From Datisca glomerata (Eukaryota > Streptophyta > Magnoliopsida > Cucurbitales > Datiscaceae), in contig QANY01006259.1 of assembly GCA_003255025.1 (NCBI GenBank), positions 434,001 through 498,000 of the forward strand: a DNA stretch of 64,000 bases, given 5' to 3'. Positions 31,901 to 45,094 of this stretch are shown one piece after another. Each line of letters opens with the position of its first letter. Position 1 is the first letter of the stretch. The notes under the pieces were generated by a model. It was not told the origin of the DNA and searched no databases. It saw nothing but the letters and a program-made list of their open reading frames with translations. Position numbers and translations under genes: made by a program.

Positions 31901-32651
31901 TGATTGTTTATTCATTATTTTCTACACTTTTGCACATAGAAAAAGGAAAGAGATAAATCTCTGAAAATACACCGATCAAAATTTTATGTTTTTTAGCTTG
32001 AGATGAGATTAAATTCAAAATTTGAATGATAAATTTTATTTGATTTTGAAATTTAAAATAAAAAACAATCTTATCATCAAAAGTTTCAGATAATATGTTT
32101 CAAAATTTAAAACATGAATTAAAATTTGCATTAGAATTCAAATTCAGGATAATCTTATCAAAGAAATTTTTTGATAAAATATTTTATTGTTCAAAATACG
32201 ATAATCTTATCGTTTCAAATAAGATTTTTTGAAATTTAAAATTATAAAATATAATTTAAGATTCAAATTAGAATTCAAAATTCAAAACTTTTTTTATCAT
32301 TTAATACACGCATCAAATTGATATAACAAACTTTTCTACGACCTTTTCAAATCTATTCGTCTTTCACTTTTTTTTTCTTTTAATGTCAGAAAGTATGATA
32401 AGAATATGGAAAATATGCTAATAATATGAAAGGAATGAGTTTACCACTTTTCTATTTTTCTTTCCGGTTATGTACTCGTTGTCGTTTCCGTTTCTACTTC
32501 CAATTCGTTTCCTTTTCCAGTTCGTACCCGTTGTCATTTTCAGTTTCTACTGTCGCTTCCATTTCTACTTGAACTTTCATCGTCGAGGGGGCGTTTGATT
32601 TGTTTTTTTGGAAGGGATTTCTCGAGTTTTCTCTTGCTCTCAAAGAAAGCA
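31901..32651. other. AT-rich spacer before the Tat element
   Basis: Very AT-rich 31970-32340 with repeated ATAATCTTATC motifs, then a C/T-rich stretch with GTTTCCGTTTCTACTTCC-like short repeats (32460-32600). No coding signal. It ends at the TG of the 5' LTR at 32652. Confidence 0.5.
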
Positions 32652-34761
32652 TGTAAATACCATATTTTTTCTGGTCCAATACTTTAAATATACATATTTT
32701 ATTTAGTAGCTCCTTTACTAGCCTAAGACTATGCGTGATTTTTGGAAAAAAAAACAAAAAAAAAATAATTTCTAAAATAGATAAGTAGACTAGGAACTAA
32801 AATTATAAAGAAAGAGTTCAGGGACTAAAAAAATAAAAAAAAAGGAGCATAAGGAATAAAAACAAAAAGGTAAACCCTAATTTTGCCTATAAATAGGAAG
32901 AGGTCATCACTTGAGGAGGGGGATTTTGGAGAAAGAACGGTGATTTTAGAGAGAGAAGTAGGCTTTTGGAGAGAGAAATATGAGATACTTTTGAGAGAAG
33001 GAGAATGATCTTTTTAGAGGGAGTGTCTGAGAAATAAGAGAGAGTTTCTTAGAGAAAGATTGGAAGGGGAGAGAGTTTACATTTATATTCATCTTCTCTC
33101 ATTCTTTTTTTCTTAATGTAGTTTAAATTTCTTGCACTTTATCTAACAAAATATATTGTTCATTGTTATTCATCATCTCTCTTTCATATTCATGTAGTTT
33201 ATATTTCATTGTTTCCTTTTTCATATATAAGTGTTTGTTCCTTCTTCTTCATCTTTTACTCTTAATCTTGTGTTTATTTTTATGCATTGTTAATTTTTTT
33301 ACAAATTTGAAAATGAGATATCTTTGTCATGAACTCAATCAATGGGTATGAAGATGAAGCATTTTGAGCGGTGCAAAAATTAACTAAATGTGAATCAATC
33401 CTTTAACGGGTTGAAAGAGTACATTGTATGCCAAAATTCCCTATGATAATTTCTCATACATCAAAATGAATAAAATAGAGAGTTAACATCTATATAAAGA
33501 TTATGCAAATATTTAAGCTTTGGAATTTTTTTAATGTTCTCACAAGTCTTTTTATTTTTTGGATCTTGTTGCTATTTTAGTGACACTTATTTGAACTAAT
33601 TATCATCCATGATCATTCCTAGCAATGAAGAAAGAAAGAAAAAATGATAATTAGTAAACTAAGTAATCTAAAATAAAAATGAGAATATTTATATCACATC
33701 ATACACACATATATATATATTATTTGAAATTTTATTTTTCTTAAAAAATAGTTATTAAGAAAAAATAAGTTTGGTTTTGTGAGAGAGGACAAATTTTGTC
33801 GCCCCACATAGCGAAGTTTCAGGCAGCAACTTTGGTTCAAAGCTGTTGTTCGCAACTTGTCCACTTTCCTTTCTTTTTTATATTTTTATTTGTTTGTTAT
33901 TTTATTTTTATTTCTTTTTGTTTTTTATGTTTATTTAATATTACTTCACTTTACATTTTCTACATTTCTCATACTTTGCATGTTTTGCATATTCATTTGT
34001 CACTTTACACATTTTTTCCACTTTGTCATCCTACAACTACATGTGATTCTAACTTTTTCATCTATTTATTTCTTTTATCCTTCTCTTAGTGATCAATATA
34101 ACTTTGTTTAGATCTTTATTTATGTAGTACTCTTATATTAATCTTGTTTATTCTTGTCTCATTCTCTTATATTTAGAATTAATGTTTACATATGTATGAA
34201 TTAAAATCTTAACAATTAGATTTAAATTTTATAAATTTTATTATTTAGTTTTCACTAAAAAATTTCGATGACAGACTTTGAGATTTTTGGAATATCAAAC
34301 TTCTCGAACTACTGAGGTGAGAAATTATTTTTGGGATACCGAGAATGACTCCAATAATATTTTGATTTAAAAAAATATAAAATAACAAAAATAACAAAAT
34401 AATTTTTTTCAATGGTCTTTGTACCACCCTTTAAAAGACATATATTTTGTTCATTTTATGATACAAAATGTATCAAATGGGACATTCAAAAATAAATTTC
34501 TTCAACCGTATTTTTTAAAACATAATTTGGATAGCATTTGATTGAATTTAGTAACCGTTTTAACAACGGGTGTTGTAGGATGCTCATACATTCTCACACA
34601 TAAATGACTCATGAACCTACTATGAGTTTTCGTATACTAGAATTTTTGTTTTAAAATTCGGTGATCAATCATACACTAAAATGATTGGTGGTGACTCCCA
34701 ATTTCTTTTTCCCAAAAATTATTTTTTAATCGCCTCTCCACGTCGGAGGCACGTTGCGACA
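32652..34761 (+). repeat. 5' LTR of the Tat element
   Basis: Starts TGTAAATACCATATTTT and ends ...ACGTTGCGACA before the primer site. TATAAATA at 32888-32895 is a good TATA box, followed by a purine-rich GAGAGAGAAG-rich transcribed region. An (AT)n tract at ~33705-33721 is the site where the partner LTR was invaded. Alignment to the 3' LTR is clear over its length. Confidence 0.85.
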
Positions 34762-34763
34762 GC

Positions 34764-34782
34764 TTGCCGACTCCACTAGGAG
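34764..34782 (+). promoter_or_regulatory. Primer binding site of the Tat element
   Basis: TTGCCGACTCCACTAGGAG lies two bases after the LTR end. It is a slightly decayed form of the TTGGCGACTCCRCTGGGGA site characteristic of Tat/Ogre-like elements. Confidence 0.7.
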
Positions 34783-35799
34783 CACAATCGGTCTAACCAT
34801 TTTTAGATCAATAGAGAGTCAAGCCAAAAATTTAACATATACTATCCTTTTTGTGTGGTTCTTTGTTAGTTTATTTGATTCATCATTTTTCTTATTCATT
34901 CTTGTAGTTGTGTATAGTTTATTTTTTACAATGTATATTTCTTTACATAATTTCTAATTCACACACATACACCAGCCCCATACCCGGGCTTTCCCTTTGG
35001 ATTAGAGAGAATGAGTAGTGGAATGCCTTCGTGGAATTCAGGTTTCCGTGTAGGCTCATTAAAATTCTCACTCAGGTCGACCCTTTCAGGATACCGTTTG
35101 GGTCTCTGTTACTCCATTTGGATAACAATATGGGCAGCCTGAGAGCCTTTTAAGAGTTTAAGACCCTAACTACACATATCTAGACAACCTTAAAGCCTCC
35201 CATAATGAGCAATCAAAACCAAATCCTAGGGTCTCCCTATTGTGTTAGGTAGGTCATGTTGAACATTTATGTGGTACTTGATATTTGCCATAATTTGTTT
35301 TCAATTTTTTTAATCGAGTTATCTTCACCAACATCATCATGGTCGTCATCATGTCATCATCATCCTCATCATCATCCTCATCATCATCCTCATCATCATC
35401 CTCTTTATCATCCTTATCATCATCATCCTTATCACCACCATAAATGTATCATTTTCATCGTTACATTCATCATTGATTACTATTGTTATTATTTTGGCAT
35501 ACAAGTACAATAAATTTTTGGGGTGAATCTTATTTCCCTCCATCTCTTAAAATTGTCATTAACTCCATCCATCAACATTTTTTCTAAACACATGATTTGT
35601 ACATAATTCTTCATTTCAAGCATCAAAATTTTCATTATTTTTTTTGTGCATTACAAGTTTAACTTTAGTACATGCATCATAGTTTCTTTCATTCCTTCAT
35701 TCATTATAGTTTCTTTCATTCCTTCATGCATTATAGTTTCTTTCATTCCTTCATGTATATGCTAATGTAGTTTTCTTTTTTTCATTTAAAAAAAATGAT
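34783..35799. other. 5' untranslated region of the Tat element
   Basis: Non-coding leader between primer site and gag debris. Contains the CATCATCATCCT array and three copies of TTTCTTTCATTCCTTCATGC-like repeats at 35687-35757. No gene. Confidence 0.5.
35334..35440. repeat. (TCATCATCATCC)n minisatellite
   Basis: 12 bp unit repeated several times. It creates His-rich and Met-rich open frames on the two strands (35256-35513 and 35349-35543), which are not genes. Confidence 0.9.
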
Positions 35800-35869
35800 T
35801 AAAAATGAAAGAGAAAAAGAAAACATATTGAGTGCGCCTTCATTATCCTTGAAGAGCATAATCTCAAGC

Positions 35870-37430
35870 TAGAATCATGGATGAACAAGAAAAGGCAATT
35901 ACAAGAGATAATGAAACAAGAAATTTGGGAGCTGGAAGAATAAGTGGCCAGAGTCCTAGAACTTCTCACCACTAACAAAGGAAAATCATGTCTTGAAAAT
36001 CCATAAAAGGGCTCTATCACCACGAGATCAACGTCGATACTCCACTTTACCCTCCGGGATTCAATCCATTCTACCAATGTCATCAGACAGACCAATTCCA
36101 TGCTCCATCAATACCAATAAATGTGTAGCACTACATGTTTCCAAGTCCTAAAAAATTGATCCATTCAAGAAAATTTAGGTACGACACCCCAACAACAGCA
36201 CCTGACCACAATCAAGTTTTCACCTATCAAAGATAACATGATAATGAGTGAATCATCATGCCTGATCTCGATGACCCAAAAGCGCAGAAGCTCTTTATCA
36301 AACTAAGCGAAATCACACTGATGAGTGGTAAGTTGGATTTGAAGAGAGGTTGCATGCTATTGAAGGAACATATGCACACGGTACCATTGATGCCACCTAA
36401 TTATGTCTGGTCCTAGATATAACCATCCGGCATAAATTCAAACTTCATGAGTTTGAAAGGTATCATGATTGTACATGGTTGAGGAGTCACCTTATTATGT
36501 ATTGCAGAAAAATGACTACATGCAAGGATGATGATAAGTTGTTTGAAAGGTATGATGACAGTACATGCTTGATTAGGGGCTGCATCCCGATCGCACATCC
36601 AATTGGATGGTCAACATATTCAGAGACGTACAGACTAAGCTGATGCTTTTCAGAGACAATACAAGTACAATATGGACATGGGTTCTAATTATTTTGATCT
36701 GTAAAGGTTGAAAAAAAAGCATACTGAAAGCTTTAAGGAATATGCTCAAAGGTGGAGGGAATTAGCTGCTCAAGTATAACCCGTCTTGTCAAAAAAATAG
36801 TTAGAATGTTCATCATTGCCTTGAGGTCTTCATGATAAAATAATTGAAAATGTTCAAGCGACTTTTCTGATATTATAGTCATTAGTGAAAGAATAGAATG
36901 TGGGATAAAAAGTTATAGAATTCCAGAAGCTCATCCAGAAACATCCTCTATAGAAAATGGGTTGTCGTTGAAATGAAAAGAAGGAGAGGCATACACGATC
37001 AATTTTGGGTACCCATCACAAGTTGTGAACCGGGGATCGTGCCTTTCAAAGTACATTGAATGACCCAAATCTGCGACATCATATGTGGAAAATACCAACA
37101 TTTCAAAAAAAACCAAAGATCTTATCTGAGACCACCAACTCACCAGCAAAATGTTGGTTGAGTTGACCAGCCTCAAAGGGGAAGTAGGAATAACCAACAG
37201 TTCGTCCACTACGACTAATTCTGATGTCCTATACGGAAGTATCACCACAATTAATATAGCATAACTAGCTGGTGTCGATCCCTTTTGAGCCTCTCCAGCC
37301 ATCATATCTTAGATGGTAGAATTCAACTACTCGATGTGATTATCATGCAGGGGCAATTGCACAATGTTGGAAGCTAGAGCTCAGATGTTAATCAAAGTCG
37401 GTTGGCTAAACTTCAAGAAAGCTGATGACA
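35870..37430 (+). pseudogene. Tat-type gag remnant
   Basis: Plus-strand debris of the structural Gag. Pieces in order: a coil with MKQEIWELEE (35910-35945); GTIDAT followed by HKFKLHEFERY and HLIMYCRKM (36375-36520), the Tat-type core K-F-K-x-x-E-F-x-K-Y; QYKYNMDMGSNYFDL, a stop, KKHTESFKEYAQRWRELAAQ (36665-36777); an INFGYPS-like segment (37000) and CDYHAGA...C (37338-37360), a relic of the YHxGAxGH zinc box with its later His lost. Stops occur throughout. No pol follows. Confidence 0.75.
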
Positions 37431-39419
37431 GCTAATAACTAGCCCCAACTCTCCACTAGAGCATAGGAATTCCATGGCAAATTTCGTGGAATGTATCTGT
37501 TTATGTGCTAATGGAACAACTTGATGCGGTGAATGTTTTAATGGTTGCAATATATCAATGTTTTCAAATATCATTGTTTTCCTGGCTATAAGTTCAATAA
37601 TTGAGGTATCACCGAATTGCCATTTCTTCTTAGGGACCTTCAAGAGTGATGAGCTAATGTCAAATTCCTCAAAGCTCTACCCAATATATGAAATTTTTTT
37701 TCCATTACATCTTCTTATTGTGTTTCGTCTATTTTTAGTCGTCTCCTACTTTCAATTCTAGTTTTTTGTCCTATTTACGTTTCTTCTTATTTCAAAATTA
37801 ATGAATGTATCTCTAATTTCTTTCGTGTCACCCAACAAATCAACCCAGATTAGGAATGATGATTTTGAGAATAAACGCATAAGTAGTGTCAAATATAGCT
37901 TTGACGATCTTATTTTTAGTGAAGAGACAAATAAAAGTGAAAATAGTCTTCTTTCTTGTGAATGAAGACATTGCAAAAGGGTGTTATCCTTATCTGCGGT
38001 CATGTTCTTGTAAATTTACTTCTGATTGAAAATGATGGAGAGGCATTTTTTCTGCAATTCCAAACGCTTTTATCCATTGCAAGCCCAATTGAGCCTAAAA
38101 AGAATCTTCATTTCATGACACCCAACCAATGATCACTCCCAACACTGGGGAAATTATTATTTTGTCAATATATATGTCTCAAAAGGTGAAAATGTTATCA
38201 AACTGGCGTAAAAGAAAAAGACAAAGGCAAAAAAAGTTCAACAAAAAAATATAGCAAATGCAAAAAAAAGGTCAAAGCCAAGTGAGCCTAGTGATTTTTT
38301 TTAGATTATCCTCTTACTTTAAGGGAAACTTGTTCAACAAAAATTCTAAATGCATTTCCCCATACGGGGTAATTTATTGTAAAAAGTTCATGTTCAACTA
38401 TCCAATTTTGGTTTCTCATGATAAAATGTCATAACCCACACTGGGGCAGTCTTTATTTGAAAAAATTCTCAATGAATCATTGGTTTAGACATATTCTTTT
38501 CAGCTAAGTTTTGAGCCTTTGATATCCTTTCTTTTGGTAGCCTGAAAATCCTAGCCTACATTAAAACCCAAATGAAAGTCATCTCCGAACCAAGAAGATC
38601 TATCTACAATAAGAGTATGGTTTTAAATAAGTTAATACCTCAATATATATTTGTCATGAGCAACACATCACCTCTCAAAAGAAGAAAAAGAAAAAAAAGA
38701 AGAAGAAAAAAGGAAAAGGGAAAGAAGGATGATCACTATGAGTGAGAAAAACAGTATGTGAAATGCTTTAATTCTCAAAACAGTCATCCTGAAATTGGGA
38801 AAATCTTATTCCACAATTTGTTTCTCATGACCTCTTCAAATCCTTGTTTATCAATTTTTTTGTCCATAAAAAGCCGTATTCACAATATTAACTCTATCAT
38901 TCTTACTTTCTCCATTTCTTTCCTCCAATAAAAAGCCTTTAGGCACACTTTTTCGCTATGATATGCTCAATATCTCATGTCAATCTATGATCCTAGTCCA
39001 AACGACTATCCAAAAAGGATGATAAAGTTGACTACAATGACCCATTTTAAATAATACTCATAAGATTCTCTTAAATGCTCACAGTCATGCATATTGTTCA
39101 CACTATCATGATCATCCCACTTCTAATGTAAGTCATGAATTTCATAAACATGCATCATACTACTTGCTTTGGTTTCAAACCATCAAGAGCATCCATTTAA
39201 AATCAAAGGCCACGTTAATTAAACTTTCAAAAATCTTCAAATAATTTTCTTATAAATGTTCATAATCATGCACAGCATGCATTCAAAATCATTATCTTGC
39301 AATGCATCACATTAGTTGTTTTGATATAATTCAAGTGCATGAATCATTTAATGATATTCTTTTAAAATCCACGCATGAATTTCCACATGTAAATCTTGCA
39401 TTAATCTAGTTTTTATTGT
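37431..39419. other. Non-coding interior of the Tat element
   Basis: No pol domain is found where one is expected. Contains A-rich stretches (AAAGAAAAAGACAAAGGC at 38211; AAGAAGAAAAAGAAAAAAAA at 38680) and no recognised coding region. Frames at 37413-37643 and 37558-37761 overlap on opposite strands and lack motifs. Confidence 0.5.
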
Positions 39420-40270
39420 TATATGAGACTTAGATAAGCCAACTTAAACATCCATTAATCTAGTTAAATCGAACCCGAATTAAGTCGAGGTCGAAGCCTA
39501 TTCCAGGTCTGCTTCCCTTTCAAATATCTTTGGCTAAATCGAACTCAACTTTGTCACGGTCGAAGCCCAGTGTCAGCACCTGGTCCATTTTAAAATATTC
39601 GATTAAATCGAACCCGAATTAACTCAAGGTCGAAGCCTATTCCAAGTCTGTTTCTTTTTCAAATATCTTTGGTTAAATCAAACTCGACTTTGTCACGATT
39701 AAAGTCCGATGTCAGTGCCTGGTCCATTTTAAAATATTCGGTTAAATCAAACCCAAATTAAGTCGAGGTCGAAGCCTATTCCAGGTCCATTTCCCTTTCA
39801 ATATCTTTGGTTAAATCAAACCCGATTTTATCACGGTCAAATCCTGGTGTCAACGCCTGGTCTATGTCAAAATATCTGATTAAATCGAACCCGAATTGTC
39901 GAGGTCAAAGCCTGTTCTAAGTCAGTTTCAATTTCAAATATCTTTGATTAATTCAAACTTGAATTGAGTCAAGGTTGAAGCCTATTCCAGGTCCGTTTTC
40001 CTTTCAAATATTTTTAGATAAATCAAAATTGACTTGTCGCAGTCGAAGCCCGGTATTAGCGCCTGGTCCATTTCAATTAATCAAGTTAAATCGAACCCGA
40101 ATTGAGTCGAGGTCAAAGCCTGTTCCAAGTTCAGTTTGCTTTCAAATATCTTCGGTTAAATCCAACCCGACTTTGTCGCGGTCAAAGCCTAGTGTCAGCT
40201 CCTGGTCCATTTCAATTAATTCGGTTAAATCAAACCCGGAGTGGGTCGAGGTCGAAACCTGTGTCTATTC
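39420..40270. repeat. Tandem repeats in the 3' region of the Tat element, ~137 bp dimer
   Basis: The unit GTTAAATCGAACCCGAATTA plus GTCGAGGTCGAAGCCTATTC recurs at about 39464, 39601, 39741, 39880 and 40085. It alternates with a related half-unit (GGTTAAATCAAACTCGACTT, TGTCACGGTCGAAGCCC, GTGTCAGCGCCTGGTCC). Hypervariable tandem repeats just upstream of the 3' LTR are known for Tat elements and can seed satellites. Confidence 0.85.
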
Positions 40271-40377
40271 ATAGAGCCTGAATTAGTTGAGATTTTTATT
40301 CCTCTTATCCGTATACTTTTTTCTCATGTTGGTCAAAATACGTATCTAACCTTTGTCCACCTTCTTAGTTTAGAAGC

Positions 40378-40396
40378 ATAAACAAAGGGGGGCTAT
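40378..40396 (+). promoter_or_regulatory. Polypurine tract
   Basis: ATAAACAAAGGGGGGCTAT ends just before the 3' LTR start at 40397. The A/G run is the expected plus-strand primer of an LTR retrotransposon. Confidence 0.65.
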
Positions 40397-41442
40397 TATA
40401 GATATCATATTTTGTCCAGTCCAATGCTTTAAATATACACATTTTTTTAATTAGCTCATTTACTAATCTTAGACTATGTGTGATTTTGGAAAAAAAAGCT
40501 AAAAAAAATAATATCTAAAATAGATAAATAGACTATGGACTACAAATATAAGGAAAAAGTTTAAGGACTAAAAATATAAAAAAGGGAGCATACAGACTAA
40601 AAGCAAAAAGATAAACCCTAATTTTGGTTATAAATAGGAAGGGGGTCTTCACTTGAGGATGGAGCTTTTAAAGAAAGAGAGGTGATTTTAGAGAGAGAAA
40701 TAGGCTTTTGGAGGGAGAAATATAAGAGACTTTTGAGAGAAGGAGAGTGATCTTTTTAGAGGGAGTGTGTGAGAAATAAGAGAGAGTTTCTTAGAGAGAG
40801 AGGGGGAGGAATAGAGTTTATGTTTCTATTCATCTTCTCTCATTCTTTTTTTAGTAATGTAGTATTAATTTCTTGCACATTATCTAACAAAATATATTGT
40901 TCATTGTTCTTCATCATTTCTCCTTCATATTCATGTAGTTTATATTTCTTTGTTTCCTTTTTCATATATAAGTGTTAGTTCCTTCTTCTTCATGTTTTAC
41001 TCTTAACCTTGAGTTTATTTTCAACTATTGTTAATATTTTTAAAAATTTGATAATGAGATATCTCTGTCATCAACTCAGTCAATGGGTATGAGGATGAAG
41101 CCTTTTTTAGGGTTGCAAAAATTAACTAAATGTGAATCAACCCTTTAATGGGTTTAAAGTGTACATTGTATGCCAAAATCCCCTATGATAATTTTTCATA
41201 CATAAAATGCATAAAATAGAGAGTTAACATCTATATAAAGATTATGTAAATATTTAAGCTTTGAAATTAATTTAATGTTCACAAGTCTTTTTTATGTTTT
41301 GGATCTTGTTGTTATTTTAGTGACACTTATTTGAACTAATTACCATCCATGATCATTCCTAGCAATGAAGGAAGAAAGGAAAATAATAATTAGTAAACTA
41401 AGCAATTCGAAATAAAAATGAGAATATTTAAATCACATAATC
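40397..41442 (+). repeat. 3' LTR of the Tat element, left half
   Basis: Aligns with 32652-33700 of the 5' LTR (start TATAGATATCATATTTT, TG changed to TA; TATAAATA at 40629-40636; GAGAGAAATAGGC). Alignment breaks after ATCACATAA at ~41442, where pararetroviral leader begins. Confidence 0.85.
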
Positions 41443-42290
41443 ATATGGAACTAGTGAGATCAAAGAGCTCACTAACGTGTAACTAGCACGTCTGTCAACG
41501 AATTTAGTGGATCAATGATCCTAACACACTCCCTGCTTCATGGACCTAGCCACAATGCGACTTGGGTGACATCCCACTAGTTACATACTAGTTCCTTCAT
41601 CAATCTCACCCGATACACATGAAGTACTCCTTCAATCTTATTGATTACCCGTTAAGTGCTCCAACAGTTAGCACGGATCTGCAAATATTAAAAGGCTTAT
41701 TAACATTTATATTAATTTCAAATTACTACCTACATGGCCTCATGAACTTAATATTTTGGTGGTGGTGGTGGCCTTCCGGCCAATACAAATTTATAATCTA
41801 AAATTAATAACAAGAAATTGAAAACTTACACTCAGATTATGATAGGAGATATGTTGGCGTTATGTAGGAGGAGGAACATGAGAAGTGCAGGAAAAACAAG
41901 AGTTGTCTCAAAGATGAAAATATTATTATTCTTGAGAGCGAGAGAGAGAACATAATTTTTAGAGAGAGGGAGAGTATATGCTAATGCCTAATTAAACTTG
42001 AAAATCCTCAACAAAGGGTGAGGCTTCCCTTTTATAATACAAAAAGAAGAAAGATAAGGTTGCGTGTCCTTGATTAGTGGTAGCTCATCCTTATCTTCTT
42101 ATCTTTACAAGTAGTGGGAATCTACTTTATGAAAAGTAGATTTGTCACCTTGTTCCTGTTGATGATAGTGGGCATCTGCTTTTACTGTTGAAGATAGGAG
42201 GCATCTTCTTTATTTAAAATTTGTGTGTCAGTATATACCGACACTATTTTTCCTTCTTCTGGTGGGAGACAAGAATTAGGACTTACCTTT
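41443..42290 (-). promoter_or_regulatory. Pararetroviral intergenic region, leader and promoter, lineage 2 left arm
   Basis: Minus-strand promoter: GTATTATAAAAGGG (complement of 42028-42041) is the TATA box, with TGTGACAAATCTAC and GGACACGCAACC elements upstream. The leader runs to the outer end and includes GGCCGGAAGGCC next to a (CCA)n tract (41757-41781). The same arrangement in plus orientation is at 50641-51447. No tRNA-Met primer site is visible in either arm, so both arms seem to stop short of it. Confidence 0.65.
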
Positions 42291-43510
42291 TCCTTTCTTG
42301 TCGTTTTCCATTTTCTCAGAAATCATGTTGGTAAGTGAATCCCAAAAATTAGCAATAGTGGGATCGAATGATTCTGGTGGCTCTTGGCTTTCGCCAGCTA
42401 AGACGTTGAAATCATTTTCATCCTAATCAAATTCAATTTTACTGCTGACAAACTTCATAGAAGTATCGTCCTGGGAGATGGACTAGAGAAATTTATCTTT
42501 CAAGAACTCCATAGCTTTGATGATTAATTCATTTTCTATTAACTAATGAAATGTTTTCTTCAATTCTATTTGGAACTGAATAAATGGATTTTCTGTTAGA
42601 GCTGGAAGAGCCTTCAAAATTGCATCAAAATTAGCCCGAGTATCAGTTTTGATGGCTTTAATAAGTTCTGGTAAATTAGGGTTCATCCATTTATCCCACC
42701 ACTTGGTATAAAATACTATTTTCAAGTGAGGGATTTTATTCTGATAATCACATCTCAAGTCCCATTTCCATATCCATGGGACACTAAATCGGATAATAAA
42801 ATGAACTACAGATTTGGACATAAAGATGTCTTTATTGACTAGTTACAAAGAATAGGCGGTCTGCCAATCTTTAAATACTATTTGAATAGATTCTAGTAAG
42901 ATGTCCAAAGTAAAACCCAATTATCCAACCAAACGAGGAACCAATTTGGTAATTCGTGTTTAAGAACTTTGGGAAAAATACGGATGAACCAAGTATGGTT
43001 ATGGACTGGATTCTGATAGTAAAACAAATAGGTAAAGGAATCAATGTAATCCCAATAACTATATTTTGTTTCCTTATTACTGATGTCAAGACTTCTAGTA
43101 GTATGTACATGAATGCCCCATTGATTAATGGACATAATGTTGTGGATAGTATCCTTACTGAATATAATCAGGCTAGTATTTCTGGATGAATCATAGAGAG
43201 TATGTTTGATTTCCATGGCTGTAATTTTGATAACGATTGCTTCGTATGTATATTGATACTAGTCAAAATGGGTGGGAAATTGCTGGGTAGAGAGATATCT
43301 TTTTTTAATTTCCCATAGACCAGTCATCCATTTTTCATCTACGGATTCAATGAAGAGAATGGTCTCTTCGGAAATACTGTTAAGAATATACTGTAATGGT
43401 ATCATCAAGACATCTTTAGCAGTTTTGATAATAAAAGCCTCTTGTTTCCAGGTACTACTGGGAAATTATGTTGAATAATAATTGCCTCTGCCTCCGCGTT
43501 TTGTGGTCTT
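42291..43510 (-). pseudogene. C-terminal PWIWKW/KWWDK module, lineage 2 left arm
   Basis: Minus-strand remnant after RNase H: a Gly/Arg-rich GGRGNYYST lead-in (~43490), KWMTGLWEIKKRYL (~43330), MEIKHTLYDSSRNTS (from 43216), YSYWDYIDSFTYLFYYQNP, HNHTWFI, ELPNWFLVW, VPWIWKW (42762-42782), TKWWDK (~42707), ELKKTFH, and an acidic tail ending ENDKKGKGK (~42295). Frameshifts separate 42893-43216 from 42543-42821. It corresponds block by block to copy B of lineage 1 at 11500-12300 and is joined directly to RNase H without an AlkB domain. Confidence 0.72.
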
Positions 43511-43544
43511 GGCCTCGCCTTCTCCTGGTCATGAACCTTGTAAA

Positions 43545-44060
43545 TATTCACGGGTTAGAAAATCAGGTAAATAATTTTTTTCAACTTTGATATATTTAAT
43601 ATCAAAATCAAATACTGATAAAATGCTTTGCAATGAAGAAAATATATGTTTAGAAGCAAGATTCTTTACATCTTTCTTAAATATATGTTTTGCTGCAGAG
43701 TAATCAATTCTAACTAAAAAATGCTCACTTAAGAGATCATCCTGAAATTTTAAAACACATTTGACTATAGATAAACATTCATGTTTAATAGTTGGATAAT
43801 TTAGTGCTGGTCCTTTCCAAACTCTGGATGTAAACCTTAGAAGTTCTTCTTTCTAATTAGTGGGATTAAGCTATTTAAGTATCCCACCATATTCTTGGTT
43901 AGAAGCATCCGTTTCGACATCTTTTTCCATTAGGGATTCAGTAAAGATAAACAATACAAATGTTTGATTTGTTCTTTTATCTTTTGTACTACTAGGGTAT
44001 GTTCTGTTGACCAAGGTAAAGGATTCCTTTTTAGCCTGGATATAGGATTGAAGCATCCTA
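43545..44060 (-). pseudogene. Pararetroviral RNase H, lineage 2 left arm
   Basis: Minus-strand domain that degrades the RNA strand during reverse transcription. Visible: TDASNQEYGGILK (~43900-43870) with the first catalytic Asp, then a stop, LNYPTIKHECLSIVKCVLKF (Glu of the catalytic set, ~43800), RIDYSAAKHIFKKDVKN (second Asp), LSVFDFDIKYIKV and LPDFLTREYL at the end (~43565). One frameshift/stop near 43870; otherwise well preserved. Confidence 0.85.
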
Positions 44061-44099
44061 GGATAGTTGAGGATAATAGTCCCTAATACAACAAAGGGT

Positions 44100-45060
44100 T
44101 AGGCTTCCCGTTAGAAATATTATGTCAAAGAAATCTAACTTTGTTTGGAGAAGTTTCATTTTTGAAGCTGAAATAACTAAACCATTTCTGATAAGATATG
44201 TTTGAATATATTCAAATGTTTAATATGTTGTTTAATTGAAAATGAGAAAATTAATACATCATCTATGTAACAGATAACAAATTCTATATGATGATTAAAA
44301 ATATCATTCGTAATATGTTGAAATTCTGAAGGACCATTTTTAACTCCAAATTGTAAAACATTCCATTCGTAATGGCCAAAGGGTAATGTAAAATCGGTTT
44401 TATATCTATCCTATTCTTTGATCTAGATTTGCCAAAATCATAATTTTTGATCAATTTAGAAAATTCTATGGAATCATATAGCCTATCTAACAGAATTGGA
44501 TATCTTATCCATTTTAAAGCATCATTAAGAGGTTTGTAGTTTATCAACAATCTGGGTGATCCTCTTTTGATTTCTGCATTTTTATAAACATAAAACAAGT
44601 AAAACTCCAAGGGCAGTGCCTAGGTCTGACTAGTTGTTTCTGTAAAAGGGATTATATTTTTGTCTTGCACATTTTTAACTATTCCTTTTTCATTTGACTA
44701 GGTCTCGTCTTAGTAGGAATATTTCTTTCATCAAAGTCCTAGTCATAATGAAGAGATATGATATGTTTTTTTCTGTTCCAAAAGGCATTAGGAAAATAAC
44801 TATAAATTTCAGTTTGAAATTCTTTCAAAATTATCTTACTCTTATTATGTAGAGAAGGTTGTTGAATTCTTTTTCCTGTTGTAAGAAATTGAATTTCTTT
44901 TTGAATAAAATTTATTTGTTTCTCTTTATACTAGACAAGATCTTTTAGTATATCTAAATCTTTAGTATACGGTGTAGTTATAAATTCAAAAGTTATGTTT
45001 CTGTTGTTAATATACGAATGTATACCTATGGTATCAATTTCAGTAATAGGCATTAAAAAA
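44100..45060 (-). pseudogene. Pararetroviral reverse transcriptase, lineage 2 left arm
   Basis: Minus strand. The first part (44910-44600) has the RPSQMK-like approach and KKRNS-type remnants in broken frames. The fragment 44284-44610 has RGSPRLLINYKPLNDALKWI and RYPI, then a damaged F-S-K-F-D region. Catalytic YIDD is intact at 44258-44269 (CYIDDVLIFS) in another frame. A following connection segment reaches RNase H at ~44060. Frameshifts near 44480 and 44340. Confidence 0.8.
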
Positions 45061-45094
45061 AGGGGTGCTTAATATTATACTTTGGGTCATGTTT

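Noticed and set aside
31482..31964. Three overlapping plus-strand frames, Phe/Ser/His-rich
   Set aside because: They follow the CAAGACATTT repeat in all three phases, which is typical of a repeat array and not of a gene.
35256..35543. His-rich and Met-rich open frames on both strands
   Set aside because: Both are produced by the TCATCATCATCC minisatellite; no start context or domain.
36931..37305. 124-residue antisense frame in the Tat interior
   Set aside because: It overlaps recognisable gag debris on the plus strand and has no motif.
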